A stretch of DNA of 64,000 nucleotides, taken from Geodermatophilus sp. TF02-6. Lineage in GTDB: Bacteria > Actinomycetota > Actinomycetes > Mycobacteriales > Geodermatophilaceae. The translations under genes were made by a program, and so were the position numbers. Below the pieces are notes generated by a model. That model made no database searches. It saw only the letters and a list, made by a program, of their open reading frames with translations, and was not told the origin of the DNA. This document shows, in pieces, positions 11,788 to 21,369 of this stretch; within the stretch, counting starts at the first letter, position 1; every line of letters begins with the position of its first letter. Location: contig NZ_QOHF01000023.1 in assembly GCF_003319115.1 (NCBI RefSeq), positions 1 through 64,000 on the forward strand. Direction: 5' to 3'.

Positions 11788-13041
11788 TCAGGCGGCGACC
11801 GGCTCCGGGCGCGCCACGACCGGGGCGGACAGTGGCCGCAGCACCGTCTGCCGCACGGCCACCGCGACCAGCAGCGGGCCCACCGCCAGCGCCAGCGGCG
11901 CCCACACCTGCGCGCCGTCGACCCCGACGACCAGGGCACACACGGCGGCGAGGCCGGCGAACTCCAGCAGCCGCAGCGCCAGCACCCGCCGCTGCCGCCC
12001 GTGCACCGTCGCCAGCGCCGAGTACGGCAGCAGGACGGCGCTGGCCACCGCGTACCCGCTCCACCCGACCACGGCGGCCACCGGCACGGTGTAGGCGCCG
12101 CCGGTGAGCAGCGGCTCGGCGACCGGTTGCCCGGCGAGCGTGAGCACGCCGAGGGCGGCCACCGCGCCGGCCAGCGCGGCCACCGCGCGGTCGGCGGCCC
12201 GCAGCTGCTCGGCGGGCGGCCGGCCGCGGGTGGCGACGTAGTGCGGCAGCAGGAAGGAGCCGAGCCCGGTGACGACGACGAGCACGGGGGCGGTGTAGAC
12301 GCGGGCGGCCTCCAGCGGCCCGTACGCGGCCGCGCCCGCGGCGGCGACCACGACCAGCCGCAGGCCGGTCAACAGCGCCGGGCGGACGGTCTGGGCGCCC
12401 GCCCGCCAGATCCCGAAGCCCCACACCGCGCCGAGGTCTGGCGCCCGCCAGGGGCCGCGCGGCCGTTCGGCCGGCGGCACCAGCCACCAGGCGACGGCGG
12501 CCGCGCCGGCCTGCCCGACCAGCAGCGCGAGCGCGAACGAAGCGAGGGTGAGCGGGCCGGTCAACGCACAGCCGGCGAGCGCGCCGACCGCGAGCAGGAG
12601 GCCGGTGCAGTCGACGGCGGGCAACACCCAGAACCGCCCGATCGCCATGAGCAGCCGGCGCAGCGTGTCCTCGAGGACGAACGCGGTCACCGCCAGGCCC
12701 AGCACCGCCGCGGCCCACCCGGGCAGCAGCCCGGTCGCGGCGGCCAGCGCTCCCCCGGCGAGGCCGGCGGCGCTGGAGATGCCGACCGCCCAGACGTGCA
12801 GGGCCGCGCGGATGCGCGGGTCGCTCCGGTCGAGGACGGTCAGCGAGTCGCCGACCAGCCCGCTGACCACGGCGGTGACCAGGACGACGAGGCCGTAGAC
12901 CAGGGAGAACGTGGCCAGCCCGGCCGCTCCGAGCCAACGGGCGGCGGCGACGGAGAGCACCAGGCCGGCGACCGCCTGGGTGACCTGGCCGGCGACCGCC
13001 CCGGCGGCCGGCCGCCGCAGCAACCGGAGCAGTCGGGTCAT
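11788..13041 (-). CDS. Polysaccharide flippase-like membrane protein (MVF/Wzx type)
   Basis: A 417-residue protein with about 12-14 predicted membrane helices and few charged loops. It begins MTRLLRLLRRPAAGAVAGQVTQ, then VLSVAAARWLGAAGLATFSLVYG, the pattern of the polysaccharide biosynthesis / MATE-like flippase superfamily. It probably moves the lipid-linked repeat unit across the membrane for the Wzy-like polymerase. It starts 10 bases after the stop of the PKD/LamG gene on the same strand and is likely cotranscribed with it. The exact family assignment is inferred from topology. Confidence 0.7.
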   Translation of the reverse strand: MTRLLRLLRRPAAGAVAGQVTQAVAGLVLSVAAARWLGAAGLATFSLVYGLVVLVTAVVSGLVGDSLTVLDRSDPRIRAALHVWAVGISSAAGLAGGALAAATGLLPGWAAAVLGLAVTAFVLEDTLRRLLMAIGRFWVLPAVDCTGLLLAVGALAGCALTGPLTLASFALALLVGQAGAAAVAWWLVPPAERPRGPWRAPDLGAVWGFGIWRAGAQTVRPALLTGLRLVVVAAAGAAAYGPLEAARVYTAPVLVVVTGLGSFLLPHYVATRGRPPAEQLRAADRAVAALAGAVAALGVLTLAGQPVAEPLLTGGAYTVPVAAVVGWSGYAVASAVLLPYSALATVHGRQRRVLALRLLEFAGLAAVCALVVGVDGAQVWAPLALAVGPLLVAVAVRQTVLRPLSAPVVARPEPVAA

Positions 13042-13051
13042 GTGCGCGTCC

Positions 13052-16000
13052 TCAGTCGATCGCGGTGACGGTGAACCCGGTGGAGCGCACGGCGGTCGCG
13101 GCGGTGGTGCCGCTGGGCCGGTGTGCGCCCAGACCCACCGCGCCGGCCGCCTGCAGGGCAGCGGTCGTGTCGGTCCGCGACAGCTGCGGGGTGCCCGGCT
13201 CGGCCGCGCCGGCCGACCAGACCGCCGCCGCCACCTGCGTGGTACCGACCCCCGACGTCCGCACCCGGACGTTCAGCGTGCCGCCCTCGGCGTAGGTCAG
13301 GCCCGGGACGACCACCTCGCCGCCGGGGAAGGTCTCGGTGCCGCCCGTGGTCCGGGACAGCGCCAGCCCGACCCGGCCGTCGGCCATCACCCGCACCCGC
13401 ACCCGGTACTCCTCGCCCGCACCGACCCGCCGACCGGTCACGTACACGTAGGTGCCGTTGCCGGTCGGCATCGACGACAAGGAGAACGAGGTCAGCACGT
13501 CGGTGCCGGTCTGCGACACCCCGGACAGATGCGCGCCGGTGTTGTTGCCGGCAGCCGGCAGCGCCAGCTCGGCCACCCCCGGGGTCACCGACTGGCGGGC
13601 CGCCCCGACCGACGCCGTCCACGTGCCGCCGACGTCGGCGGTGCCCAGGCCGTTCGGCACGGTGCGACCGAAGGTGTCCCGCGCGATGAACGCGGCGCTG
13701 ACCGGGGCGGTCACCACGACCTGCTGCTCGGAGACCGACGTGCTGCCGTCGTCGTCGGTCACCGTCAGCGCCACCCGGTAGGTGCCGGCCGCGGCGTAGG
13801 TGTGCTCGGCGGCGACGCCGGTGCCGGTGCCACCGTCGCCGAAGTCCCAGGCGTGGGCGGTCACCGTGCCGTCGGTGTCGGCCGAGGCCGAGCCGTCGAC
13901 CGCCAGGGTCAGCCCCGACGGGCGGGCGGTGAACGCCGCCGTCGGCGCCTGGTTCGGCGGGGCCGGGGCGACGGTGACCTGCCGGCTGGCCGTGGTGGTG
14001 GCGCCGCGGTCGTCGGTCACCGTGAGCGTGGCGGTGTAGGTGCCCGCGGCGGCGTAGGTGTGCGACACCGTGGCGCCGCTCCCCGTGGCGCCGTCGCCGA
14101 AGGACCACGCGTAGGAGGCGATGGTGCCGTCGGTGTCGATCGAGCGGCCGGCGTCGAAGGCGGCGGTGAGCTCCGTGGCGGTGGAGGTGAACCGTGCGGC
14201 CGGCGCGGCGTTGGCCGGCCGGCCGACCCCACCGGCGGCGGCGTGCGCCGCGACCTGCTCGGCCGACAGCGCCGTCGGGTAGAGCGCGACCTCGTCCATG
14301 CGGCCGGTGAAGGTGTTCACTCCGCCCATCGCCCGGTCGCTCCCGACCCGCAGGTAGCCGGTGTAGGGCTGCCCGGAGGTGGTGTCCGTGCGCGAGCCGA
14401 CGAGCACGCCGTCGACGTACAGGGCCATGCCCTGCGGGCCCACCGAGGCGGCGACGTGGTGCCACCTGCCGTCGTTGAACGAGGCGGTGCTGGTCACCGT
14501 CCGCACCGTGGTCCGGCGGAGGAAGCGCACGTTGACGCCGAAGACCACCCGGCCCCGGGCGTCGAGGTGGACCTGCCGGTCGTAGGTGGAGCTGTTCCCG
14601 GTCCTCGCGCTGGCGAAGCCGAGGATCCGGCCGCCGCTGGTGGAGGTGGTCTGGAACCAGGCCTCCTCGGTGGAGGTGTTCGGCGCGGCGGTGGCCGTCT
14701 GGGTGGCCAGCGTGGCCGAAGCCGAGCCGTCGAACGCGTAGGCGGTGTCGCCGTCACCGACCGCGCCGGCCACACCCCGGGTGACGCCTGTGCCCACGGT
14801 CATCGGCGAGCCGCCGATGCGGTCGGCCGCCGTCGAGCCGCCGGCCTCGCCCAGCCGCCAGTGCGACGTGGCGCCGTCGGCGCGGACGACGTCCCCGTAG
14901 GGCCGGGACTGCGTGCCGGTGGCCGGTGCGACCTCGACCGCCGCCCAGTCGGTGGACACCGAGTTGCCGAACGGGTCGGTGACGGTGACGCGGTAGCGCA
15001 GCGAGCCGCTCACGCCGACGTCGGTCGCCGACATGGGGGGCAGGTCCCACCAGGTCGAGGCCCTGACCTGCTCGGAGACCGGCAGCGCCTCCCCCTCGCG
15101 GTACACCGCGTAGGTGAGGGTGGCGTTGTCCTGGTCGCTGGTGGCCGTCCAGCCGATGCCGACCCGGCCGGGAGCGGGCGAGGTGGCCGTGGCGGTGAAG
15201 CCCTGCGCGCTCGGACCCACCCGGTTCGGCGCGATCGAGGGCACGGCGAACCGGACCAGGCCCTGCTGGACGACGCCGTTGACCCGCGGGAACTCGCCGG
15301 CGTAGACGACGTACCGGCCGTTGCCGGTGACGCTCCAGCCCGCCTGGTTCTGACCGGTCACGGTGCCCGGCATCAGGGTCGGGAACCAGGGCAGCTGCGC
15401 GCCGGCCGGCTGGCCCGCGAAGTTGCCGTTGGTGATCGTCCTGCGGCCGACGGTCCCCGTGGGCGTGGTCGTGTAGGCGGTCCCGAACTCGTGCACACGG
15501 GGGTTCTGCTCCGGGAAGCCGCCGATGTTGCCGCAGTCGTGGGTGTGGCTGGCGACGTAGAGCGCGCCGTTCACGGCGTAGCTCGAGTAGGTGTCGCCGC
15601 GGCAGTCGTTGACCTCGACGACCGTGCCACTGTCGGCTCTGACCGCGAAGGAGCCCTCGAGGTTGCCCGGGCCGTAGAAGTCGTAGGCGGTGCCGTACAC
15701 GACGTCGCCGCCGACCGAGAGGCTGTAGACGGCGGAGTTGACGCCCTGGTTGGTGATCAGCTGGTTGATCGCGAACGGGCGGTTGGCGCCGGTGACCGGG
15801 TCGAGCGCGGCGACGCCGGTGGCCCTGGCCCCGTTCACGGAGTCGAACCGGCCGGCGGCCACCACCTGCTCGCCCCTGCCGGTCACCACCAGGGAGAGGA
15901 CGGCGTCGCTGGTGCCGGTGGCGCCGTTGCTGTTGCCGGCGGTGGAGCCGACGCCGGGCACGGGGGCCCAGGGCAGCAGCGCGCCGTCCGCGGCGGTGAC

Positions 16001-16609
16001 CGCGGCCAGCCGGGAGCGGCTCACCCCGCCGACGGCGGTGATGCTGCCGCCGAGGTAGACCGTGTCCCCGGTCGCGGCGATCGCGCGCACCTGGCTGTTG
16101 ACGCTGGGCTTCCAGGTGGTGACCAGCGTGCCGCTGGCGGTGTCGAAGGCGGCCACGCGGCGCCGGACCTGGCCGTCGACCTCGGTGAAGTCGCCGCCGA
16201 CGTAGAGACGCGAGCCGTCCGGCGAGGCGGCGACGACCAGGACCTGGCCGTTGAGGACCGGCGCGAAGGAGGAGAGCAGCTCGCCGGTGCGGATGTCGTA
16301 GGCGAGCAGGTTGGCCCGCGGCGTCTCCCGGGTGCCCGGGGCGGCGCCGGCCGGCCGCGCGGTGGTGAAGGAGCCGCCGACGTAGACGGTGTTCCCCACG
16401 ACGACCTGCGACCAGGCGACCCCGTCGATCTGGGCGGTCGGCAGCGCGTCCGCGCTCACCGTGGTCGGCGCCGCGGAGGGCGCCGACGCCGGCGCGGAGT
16501 CCGCCGACGCCGGCGCCGGCGGCAGCAGCGCCAGGACGCCGGCCCCCAGAGCCGCGGTCACCAACCCGGACAGGACCCTCTTCGGCGCAGCGGCCGACGG
16601 TGCACTCAT
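13052..16609 (-). CDS. Large secreted β-propeller / LamG / double-PKD protein, copy B
   Basis: The 1185-residue product has a Sec signal (MSAPSAAAPKRVLSGLVTAALG..., cleavage near ASA|DS, ~36). Next come a propeller-like region to ~450 with repeats such as SPDGSRLYVGGDFTEVDGQV, an Fn3-like segment and a LamG/concanavalin-like domain (~575-790, RADGATSHWRLGEAGG). Two PKD domains follow (SYAWSFGDGATGSG; AHAWDFGDGGTGTG). The C-terminal ~210 residues are a β-rich region shared with its neighbour. There is no LPxTG motif or C-terminal membrane anchor. It is a tandem paralogue of the next gene and probably binds or organises the EPS matrix; that role is inference. The ATG at 16609 follows a GGGGGGAACG ribosome site. 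Confidence 0.8.
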   Translation of the reverse strand: MSAPSAAAPKRVLSGLVTAALGAGVLALLPPAPASADSAPASAPSAAPTTVSADALPTAQIDGVAWSQVVVGNTVYVGGSFTTARPAGAAPGTRETPRANLLAYDIRTGELLSSFAPVLNGQVLVVAASPDGSRLYVGGDFTEVDGQVRRRVAAFDTASGTLVTTWKPSVNSQVRAIAATGDTVYLGGSITAVGGVSRSRLAAVTAADGALLPWAPVPGVGSTAGNSNGATGTSDAVLSLVVTGRGEQVVAAGRFDSVNGARATGVAALDPVTGANRPFAINQLITNQGVNSAVYSLSVGGDVVYGTAYDFYGPGNLEGSFAVRADSGTVVEVNDCRGDTYSSYAVNGALYVASHTHDCGNIGGFPEQNPRVHEFGTAYTTTPTGTVGRRTITNGNFAGQPAGAQLPWFPTLMPGTVTGQNQAGWSVTGNGRYVVYAGEFPRVNGVVQQGLVRFAVPSIAPNRVGPSAQGFTATATSPAPGRVGIGWTATSDQDNATLTYAVYREGEALPVSEQVRASTWWDLPPMSATDVGVSGSLRYRVTVTDPFGNSVSTDWAAVEVAPATGTQSRPYGDVVRADGATSHWRLGEAGGSTAADRIGGSPMTVGTGVTRGVAGAVGDGDTAYAFDGSASATLATQTATAAPNTSTEEAWFQTTSTSGGRILGFASARTGNSSTYDRQVHLDARGRVVFGVNVRFLRRTTVRTVTSTASFNDGRWHHVAASVGPQGMALYVDGVLVGSRTDTTSGQPYTGYLRVGSDRAMGGVNTFTGRMDEVALYPTALSAEQVAAHAAAGGVGRPANAAPAARFTSTATELTAAFDAGRSIDTDGTIASYAWSFGDGATGSGATVSHTYAAAGTYTATLTVTDDRGATTTASRQVTVAPAPPNQAPTAAFTARPSGLTLAVDGSASADTDGTVTAHAWDFGDGGTGTGVAAEHTYAAAGTYRVALTVTDDDGSTSVSEQQVVVTAPVSAAFIARDTFGRTVPNGLGTADVGGTWTASVGAARQSVTPGVAELALPAAGNNTGAHLSGVSQTGTDVLTSFSLSSMPTGNGTYVYVTGRRVGAGEEYRVRVRVMADGRVGLALSRTTGGTETFPGGEVVVPGLTYAEGGTLNVRVRTSGVGTTQVAAAVWSAGAAEPGTPQLSRTDTTAALQAAGAVGLGAHRPSGTTAATAVRSTGFTVTAID

Positions 16610-16653
16610 GCGTTCCCCCCGTGCTCGGTCCCCGACCATCCCCCGGGTCGACG

Positions 16654-16668
16654 GACACCGAGAGTGAC
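16654..16668. promoter_or_regulatory. BldD-like motif upstream of PKD copy B
   Basis: GACACCGAGAGTGAC (gene-sense GTCACTCTCGGTGTC) lies 45 bases before the ATG. It shares the GTCACnCTnnGTG core with the sites at 8036, 20465 and 25259. It departs from the BldD consensus at two fixed positions. Confidence 0.4.
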
Positions 16669-16790
16669 CATCGCACGACGTCGTCCCCGGCGGGATCCTC
16701 CGATCCGGTGACGGAGCGTCGCCATCCCTCGCCCGAGGGGGACGTGGACGACCCTGCGTGACCGCCCGGCGGCCGGCCGCCCGGGACGTG

Positions 16791-16825
16791 CTCCCGGCCG
16801 CCCGGAGGGCACGGGCGGCCGGGAG
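16791..16825 (-). terminator. Strong hairpin after PKD copy A
   Basis: Perfect 14-base arms (CTCCCGGCCGCCCG and its complement) with a seven-base loop begin 12 bases after the stop of PKD copy A. The element separates the two paralogues into distinct transcripts. Confidence 0.7.
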
Positions 16826-16836
16826 GAGCGCGCCGG

Positions 16837-19800
16837 TCAGTCCAGCGCGGTGACGGTGAACCGGCCGAGGCCGACGGCGGTGGCCGCGGTCGCGGTACCC
16901 GGCCGGTGGGCGGCGACCCCGACCGACCCGGGCTGCTGCAGCGCCGACGTGGTGTCGGTGCGCACGAGCTGCGGCTCGGCGGGCTCGGGTTGCCCCTCGG
17001 TCCACACCGCCCCGGTGACCTGGGTGGTACCGGTGCCACTGACCCGCACCCGCACGCCCAGCACCGTTCCCGGCGACCAGGTCAGGCCCGGCACGACGAC
17101 CTCGCCGCCCGGGAAGGTCTCCCCGGAGGCGAGCCGGGACAGCGCCAGGGCGACCCGCCCGTCGGGCAGCACCCGCACCCGGACCCGGTACTCCTGGCCG
17201 GTCGCGACCCGCCGGCCGGTGACGTACACGTACGTGCCCGCCCCCGTGGGCGCGGAGCTGAGCGTGACCGAGGTCCGCACGTCCACCGCGGACGCCGACA
17301 CCCCGCCCAGGTACGCACCCGTGTTGGCGCCGGCGGCGGGCAGGTCCAGGCGGGCCGTGCCCGGCGTCACCGACAGCCGGGCCGCACCGGCCGTCGCCGT
17401 CCAGTCCCCGCCGACATCGGCGGTGCCCAGGCCGCCGCTCACCGTCCGGTTGAAGGTGTCGCCGGCGAGCACCGCGGGGCCGGCCGGCGCGGTGACGGCC
17501 ACCGTGCGCGTCGTCGTCGCCGTGCCGCCCCGGTCGTCGGTGACCGTCAGGCGCACCGGGTAGCTGCCGGGCCCCGCGTAGGTGTGCGCCGTGGCCGTCC
17601 CGGTGCCGGTCGAGCCGTCACCGAAGTCCCAGGCCCAGGCGGTCAGCCGGCCGTCCGGGTCGGCCGACGCGCCGCCGTCCACCGACAGGGTCAGCCCCGC
17701 CGCCGCGGCGGTGAACGCCGCCTGCGGCAGCTGGTTGGGCGGGAGCACGGTGACCGTCACCTGCCGCGTCGTCGTGCCGGTCGCACCGGCATCGTCGGTG
17801 ACGCGCAGGGTCACGGGATAGGTCCCCGACGCGGTGTAGGTGTGCTCGACCGTCTGCCCGCTGCCGGTGCGCCCGTCGCCGAAGTCCCAGGCCCAAGCCG
17901 TGATCCGGCCTCCGGGGTCGGCCGACCGCGAGGCGTCGAGGGCGACGGTCGCCCCCTGCACCGCGGCCGTGAACGCCGCGGTCGGCGGCGTGTTCGGCGC
18001 GACGCCGGTGCTGCCGAGGGCCTGGTGGCGCGCGACCTGGTCGGCGGTGAGCACGGTCGGGTAGACGGCGACCTCGTCGATGCGGCCGTTGAACCAGTTC
18101 GACCCCGACCAGGAGCGGTCCCCACCGATCCGCCAGTAGCCGGTGATCTCCTGCGCCATGGTGCCGTCGGCCCGCGAGCCGATCAGCCGGCCGTCGACGT
18201 ACAGGGACATGCCGGCGGGTCCGACGGTCCCGACCACGTGGTGCCAGACGCCGTTGTTGTAGGACGCCGGGCTGGCCAGCTCCACGGCCGTACCGGGCCA
18301 GACGGCGAAGTGCACCCGCCCGGCAGGGTCGAGCCACAGCTGCCGGTCGTGGTTGGCGCTCAGCCCCGTGCGCTGGTCGCCGAAGCCCATGATCTTGCCG
18401 CCGGCGGTGGTGCGGGTCTCGAACCAGGCCTCGATGCTGAAGGTGTGCGGCCCGCGCACCGGCGTCCGGGTCGACAGGTAGCCGGAGCTGCCGTCGAACC
18501 ACATCGAGGGGTCGCTGTCACCCTGCAGCGCGCCGGCCCAGCCGAGGCCCGTGCCGCCGGAGACCGTCGCGTCGGACACCCCGGCGTGGTCGAAGGCGGT
18601 GGTCCCCGAGCGCTCGCCCATCGGCCAGTGGTCGGTGGCTCCGTCGGCGTGGACCGCGTCGGCGTACGCCCGCGCCCGGCCGGTGCCCGAGGCGGTGCCG
18701 GACGCGGTGCCGACCACGGTCTCGTTGCCGAACGGGTCGCTGACGGTGACGCGGTAGGTGTGCGTCCCGGCCGGGACGGCGCGGTCGGTCCAGGCCATGG
18801 GACCGGCCTGCCACCACTGCGAGGAGCGGGTGGAGCGGGCCGCCGGCGTGCTGTCGCCGTCCCGGTGGACCGAGTAGGTCAGGGTGGCGTTGTCCGGGTC
18901 GGTGGCGCCCTGCCACGCCACGCGCAGCGCGCCGTCACCCACGGCGGTCACCGTGACCGCGCCACCCGACGTCGGCCCCACCCGGTTGGGGGCGATCGAG
19001 GGCACGGCGAAGCGCACCAGGCCCTGCTGGGCGCGGCCGTTGACCGACGGGAACTCGCCGCCGTAGACGACGTACCGGTCGTTGCCGGTCACGCTCCAGC
19101 CGGCCTGGAACTGCCGGGTGTAGGTGCCCTGGGCCATCGAGGGGAACCACGGCAGCAGGCTCGGCGCCGGCTGACCGGTGAAGTTGCCGTTGCGCTGGGT
19201 GGCGGTGCTCACCCGGCCGGCCGCGACCAGGCTGACCGCGGTGGCCCGCTTCCAGACCTGCGGATCCTGTTCGGGGAAGCCGCCGATGTTGATGCACGAG
19301 TGCGCGTGCGAGGCGGTGTAGAGGGCACCGTTCGCGGCGAAGCTGGAGTAGGTGTCCCCGCGGCAGTCCGCGATCCACCGCACCGCGCCACCGGCGGCCG
19401 CGGCGGCGAAGGAGCCCTCGAGGTTGCCCGGGCCGTAGTAGTCGTAGCCGGTGCCGTACACCGTGCTGCCGTCGGTCGACAGGCTCCACACCGCGGAGTT
19501 GCTGCCGTGGTTGGTGATCAGCCCGTTGACCGCGAACGGCCGGGTGACCCCGGTGACCGGGTCCAGCGCACCGACGCCCACCGCCCGGGTGCCGTTGAGG
19601 GCGTAGAAGCGGCCGGAGACGACCACCTGGGCGCCGTTGCCGGTGAGCACCACCGCCATGACCTCGTTGCTGGCCTGGGCGTTGCGGGCGGTGTCGGACG
19701 TGCCGCCGATCGGTTTGCCGGCGGCGTCGAACAGCGGCAGCCAGTTGCCGTCCGTCGGCCCGGCCACGGGCACCGGGGCCCACGGCAGCAGGCCGCCGTC

Positions 19801-20412
19801 GGAAGCCCGCACGGCCGCCAGCCGGGTGCGGCTGACCGACCCGACCGCGGTCAGGGAGCCGCCGAGGTACACCGTGCCGTCGGTGGCCGCGAGGGCGCGG
19901 ACCTGGCCGTTGACGCTGGGCGCGAAGCCGGCCACGAGCGCGCCGGTGCGGGTGTCGTAGGCGGCGATGCGGTTGCGCACCTGGCCGTCGGCCCGGGTGA
20001 AGTCGCCGCCGACGTAGAGGCGCGAGCCGTCCGGCGAGGCGGCGACCGCCAGGGCCTGGGCGTTGAGGTCGGGCGCGAAGGAGGTGAGCAGCTCACCGGT
20101 GCGGATGTCGTAGGCCAGCAGGTTGTTGCGGACCGTCTCCCGGGTGCCCGGGGCGGCGCCCGCCGGGCGGGCGCGGGTGAACGACCCGGCCGCGTAGACG
20201 GTGTTCCCCACGACGACCTGTGACCAGACGACCCCGTCGATCTGCACCGTCGGCAGCGCGTCGGCGCTGACCGTGGTCGGGGCGCCGGTGGCCGGCGCCG
20301 TGTCCGCCCGCGCCGCCGTCGGCGGCGTGAGACCCAGCCCCGCCGTCACCAGCAGCCCGCTGACCACTGCCGCCAGCACCCGTCCGAGCGCAGCGGACGA
20401 CCTCTCCCCCAT
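16837..20412 (-). CDS. Large secreted β-propeller / LamG / double-PKD protein, copy A
   Basis: This 1191-residue protein matches copy B along its whole length. It has a signal peptide (MGERSSAALGRVLAAVVSGLLVTAG), a propeller-like region (TTVSADALPTVQIDGVVWSQ; SPDGSRLYVGGDFTRADGQV), an Fn3-like segment, a LamG-like domain (HADGATDHWPMGERSG), two PKD domains (WAWDFGDGRTGSG; WAWDFGDGSTGTG) and the shared C-terminal β-domain. The propeller of both copies keeps a CRGDTYSS motif and a GGFPEQ motif. Secretion and a carbohydrate or protein-binding surface role are inferred from the domains. The ATG at 20412 follows GGGGGAACG. Downstream is a strong terminator; upstream is a BldD-like motif. Confidence 0.8.
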   Translation of the reverse strand: MGERSSAALGRVLAAVVSGLLVTAGLGLTPPTAARADTAPATGAPTTVSADALPTVQIDGVVWSQVVVGNTVYAAGSFTRARPAGAAPGTRETVRNNLLAYDIRTGELLTSFAPDLNAQALAVAASPDGSRLYVGGDFTRADGQVRNRIAAYDTRTGALVAGFAPSVNGQVRALAATDGTVYLGGSLTAVGSVSRTRLAAVRASDGGLLPWAPVPVAGPTDGNWLPLFDAAGKPIGGTSDTARNAQASNEVMAVVLTGNGAQVVVSGRFYALNGTRAVGVGALDPVTGVTRPFAVNGLITNHGSNSAVWSLSTDGSTVYGTGYDYYGPGNLEGSFAAAAAGGAVRWIADCRGDTYSSFAANGALYTASHAHSCINIGGFPEQDPQVWKRATAVSLVAAGRVSTATQRNGNFTGQPAPSLLPWFPSMAQGTYTRQFQAGWSVTGNDRYVVYGGEFPSVNGRAQQGLVRFAVPSIAPNRVGPTSGGAVTVTAVGDGALRVAWQGATDPDNATLTYSVHRDGDSTPAARSTRSSQWWQAGPMAWTDRAVPAGTHTYRVTVSDPFGNETVVGTASGTASGTGRARAYADAVHADGATDHWPMGERSGTTAFDHAGVSDATVSGGTGLGWAGALQGDSDPSMWFDGSSGYLSTRTPVRGPHTFSIEAWFETRTTAGGKIMGFGDQRTGLSANHDRQLWLDPAGRVHFAVWPGTAVELASPASYNNGVWHHVVGTVGPAGMSLYVDGRLIGSRADGTMAQEITGYWRIGGDRSWSGSNWFNGRIDEVAVYPTVLTADQVARHQALGSTGVAPNTPPTAAFTAAVQGATVALDASRSADPGGRITAWAWDFGDGRTGSGQTVEHTYTASGTYPVTLRVTDDAGATGTTTRQVTVTVLPPNQLPQAAFTAAAAGLTLSVDGGASADPDGRLTAWAWDFGDGSTGTGTATAHTYAGPGSYPVRLTVTDDRGGTATTTRTVAVTAPAGPAVLAGDTFNRTVSGGLGTADVGGDWTATAGAARLSVTPGTARLDLPAAGANTGAYLGGVSASAVDVRTSVTLSSAPTGAGTYVYVTGRRVATGQEYRVRVRVLPDGRVALALSRLASGETFPGGEVVVPGLTWSPGTVLGVRVRVSGTGTTQVTGAVWTEGQPEPAEPQLVRTDTTSALQQPGSVGVAAHRPGTATAATAVGLGRFTVTALD

Positions 20413-20464
20413 GGACGTTCCCCCGTCGTTCGCGTTCCGCGTCGTCCGTACCGGACGAGCGCCG

Positions 20465-20479
20465 AACACTAAGCGTGAC
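20465..20479. promoter_or_regulatory. BldD-like motif upstream of PKD copy A
   Basis: AACACTAAGCGTGAC (gene-sense GTCACGCTTAGTGTT) lies 53 bases before the ATG of PKD copy A. It matches seven of the nine fixed BldD positions and closely resembles the site at 25259. Confidence 0.45.
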
Positions 20480-20609
20480 GATCGACCGGCCGCCAGAGGC
20501 ATCACCCCATCCGGTACGGTGAGGAGCTGCGGTTTCCTGCGAGGCCGGGGGGCCCGGAAGTCACTCTCGGTGAGGACGCCGGGGTCCGTCCGAACCGCTC
20601 GGAAACGCC

Positions 20610-20652
20610 GACGACCCCCGCCGCCGCGAGGCTCGCGGCGGCGGGGGTCGTC
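20610..20652 (-). terminator. Long perfect hairpin ending the GT / CDP-alcohol operon
   Basis: Two 21-base perfectly complementary arms with a single central base lie between the end of the 20689 gene and PKD copy A. A 14-base direct repeat (GTCGTCAGGGGTGG, at 20647 and 20663) runs from the right arm toward the gene. This is one of the strongest terminator-like structures in the window. Confidence 0.75.
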
Positions 20653-20688
20653 AGGGGTGGGGGTCGTCAGGGGTGGGTCAGCGCGGGG

Positions 20689-21369
20689 TCAGGAGGCGTC
20701 CCCGGTGAACAGCAGCAGCGGAGCGCCGGCCTGGTAGCCGACCTCCACGGTCACCGCGTCCCGGGCGTCCGCGGGGACGGTGAACACGTACACCCCGTCG
20801 GCGGACTGCCCCGGCTGCACCGTGCCGGCGAAGGGCCGCTGCGAGACGTCCTCCAGCGGTGACGCCGGCGTCCGGTCGGGACCGTAGGAGAGGTTCACCG
20901 CCACGCCGGACAGCGGGACCGGCGCCGCGGTGCCGTTCTGGATCCGCGCGGTCAGCCGCAGCGCGGGCCCGGCGATGTTGCCCGGGCCGACGGCGCTGCC
21001 CTCGATCGCCTCCAGCTGCGGGATCGTGACCACGATGCCGTTGCCGGCCGCGGCCGGCGCGTCCAACGGTACCTGCGGGAGGGACGGCGGCGGCTCGTCG
21101 ACGTCCTCGGTCGGGCCGGTCGGCTCCGGGGTCGGCGGGGGCGGCGGCACGGTGCCGCTGACCCCGGCGGGGGCGACCGTGGACGGCGCCGCCCCGGCAC
21201 CGGCGCCGGCGGGCTCCTCCCCGTCCCCGCGCTGGAGCAGCAGCACCAGCCCGAGGACGGCGACCAGCAGCGCGGCCGCCGCGGCCACCGGCCACCGGCG
21301 CCGGCGCGGTGCGCGGACCTGCGGGGTCCGGGTCGCCGTCGGCGTCCCGTCGTCGTGGTGGGTGCTCAT
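20689..21369 (-). CDS. Single-pass membrane protein with extracytoplasmic β-domain
   Basis: The 226-residue product has an Arg-rich cytoplasmic head, one membrane helix at ~28-47 (WPVAAAAALLVAVLGLVLLL) and a Pro/Thr linker. A β-rich domain at ~105-226 (VVTIPQLEAIEG ... LRLTARIQNGTAAPVPLSG) resembles the DUF4352/immunoglobulin-like domains of secreted actinobacterial proteins. Function is unknown. Its ATG overlaps the stop of the CDP-alcohol phosphatidyltransferase gene by four bases, so it is the last gene of the GT / CDP-alcohol operon and may be an accessory of envelope polymer synthesis. Confidence 0.7.
   Translation of the reverse strand: MSTHHDDGTPTATRTPQVRAPRRRRWPVAAAAALLVAVLGLVLLLQRGDGEEPAGAGAGAAPSTVAPAGVSGTVPPPPPTPEPTGPTEDVDEPPPSLPQVPLDAPAAAGNGIVVTIPQLEAIEGSAVGPGNIAGPALRLTARIQNGTAAPVPLSGVAVNLSYGPDRTPASPLEDVSQRPFAGTVQPGQSADGVYVFTVPADARDAVTVEVGYQAGAPLLLFTGDAS

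Noticed and set aside
12911..16711. 1266-codon forward open frame opposite PKD copy B
   Set aside because: Low-complexity Gly/Arg/Val translation with no domain; the reverse frame has clear PKD, LamG and signal sequences.
20610..20676. CRISPR-like repeat at the long hairpin and its direct repeats
   Set aside because: Only two short direct repeats without spacers of constant length, and no cas genes; a terminator explains it.
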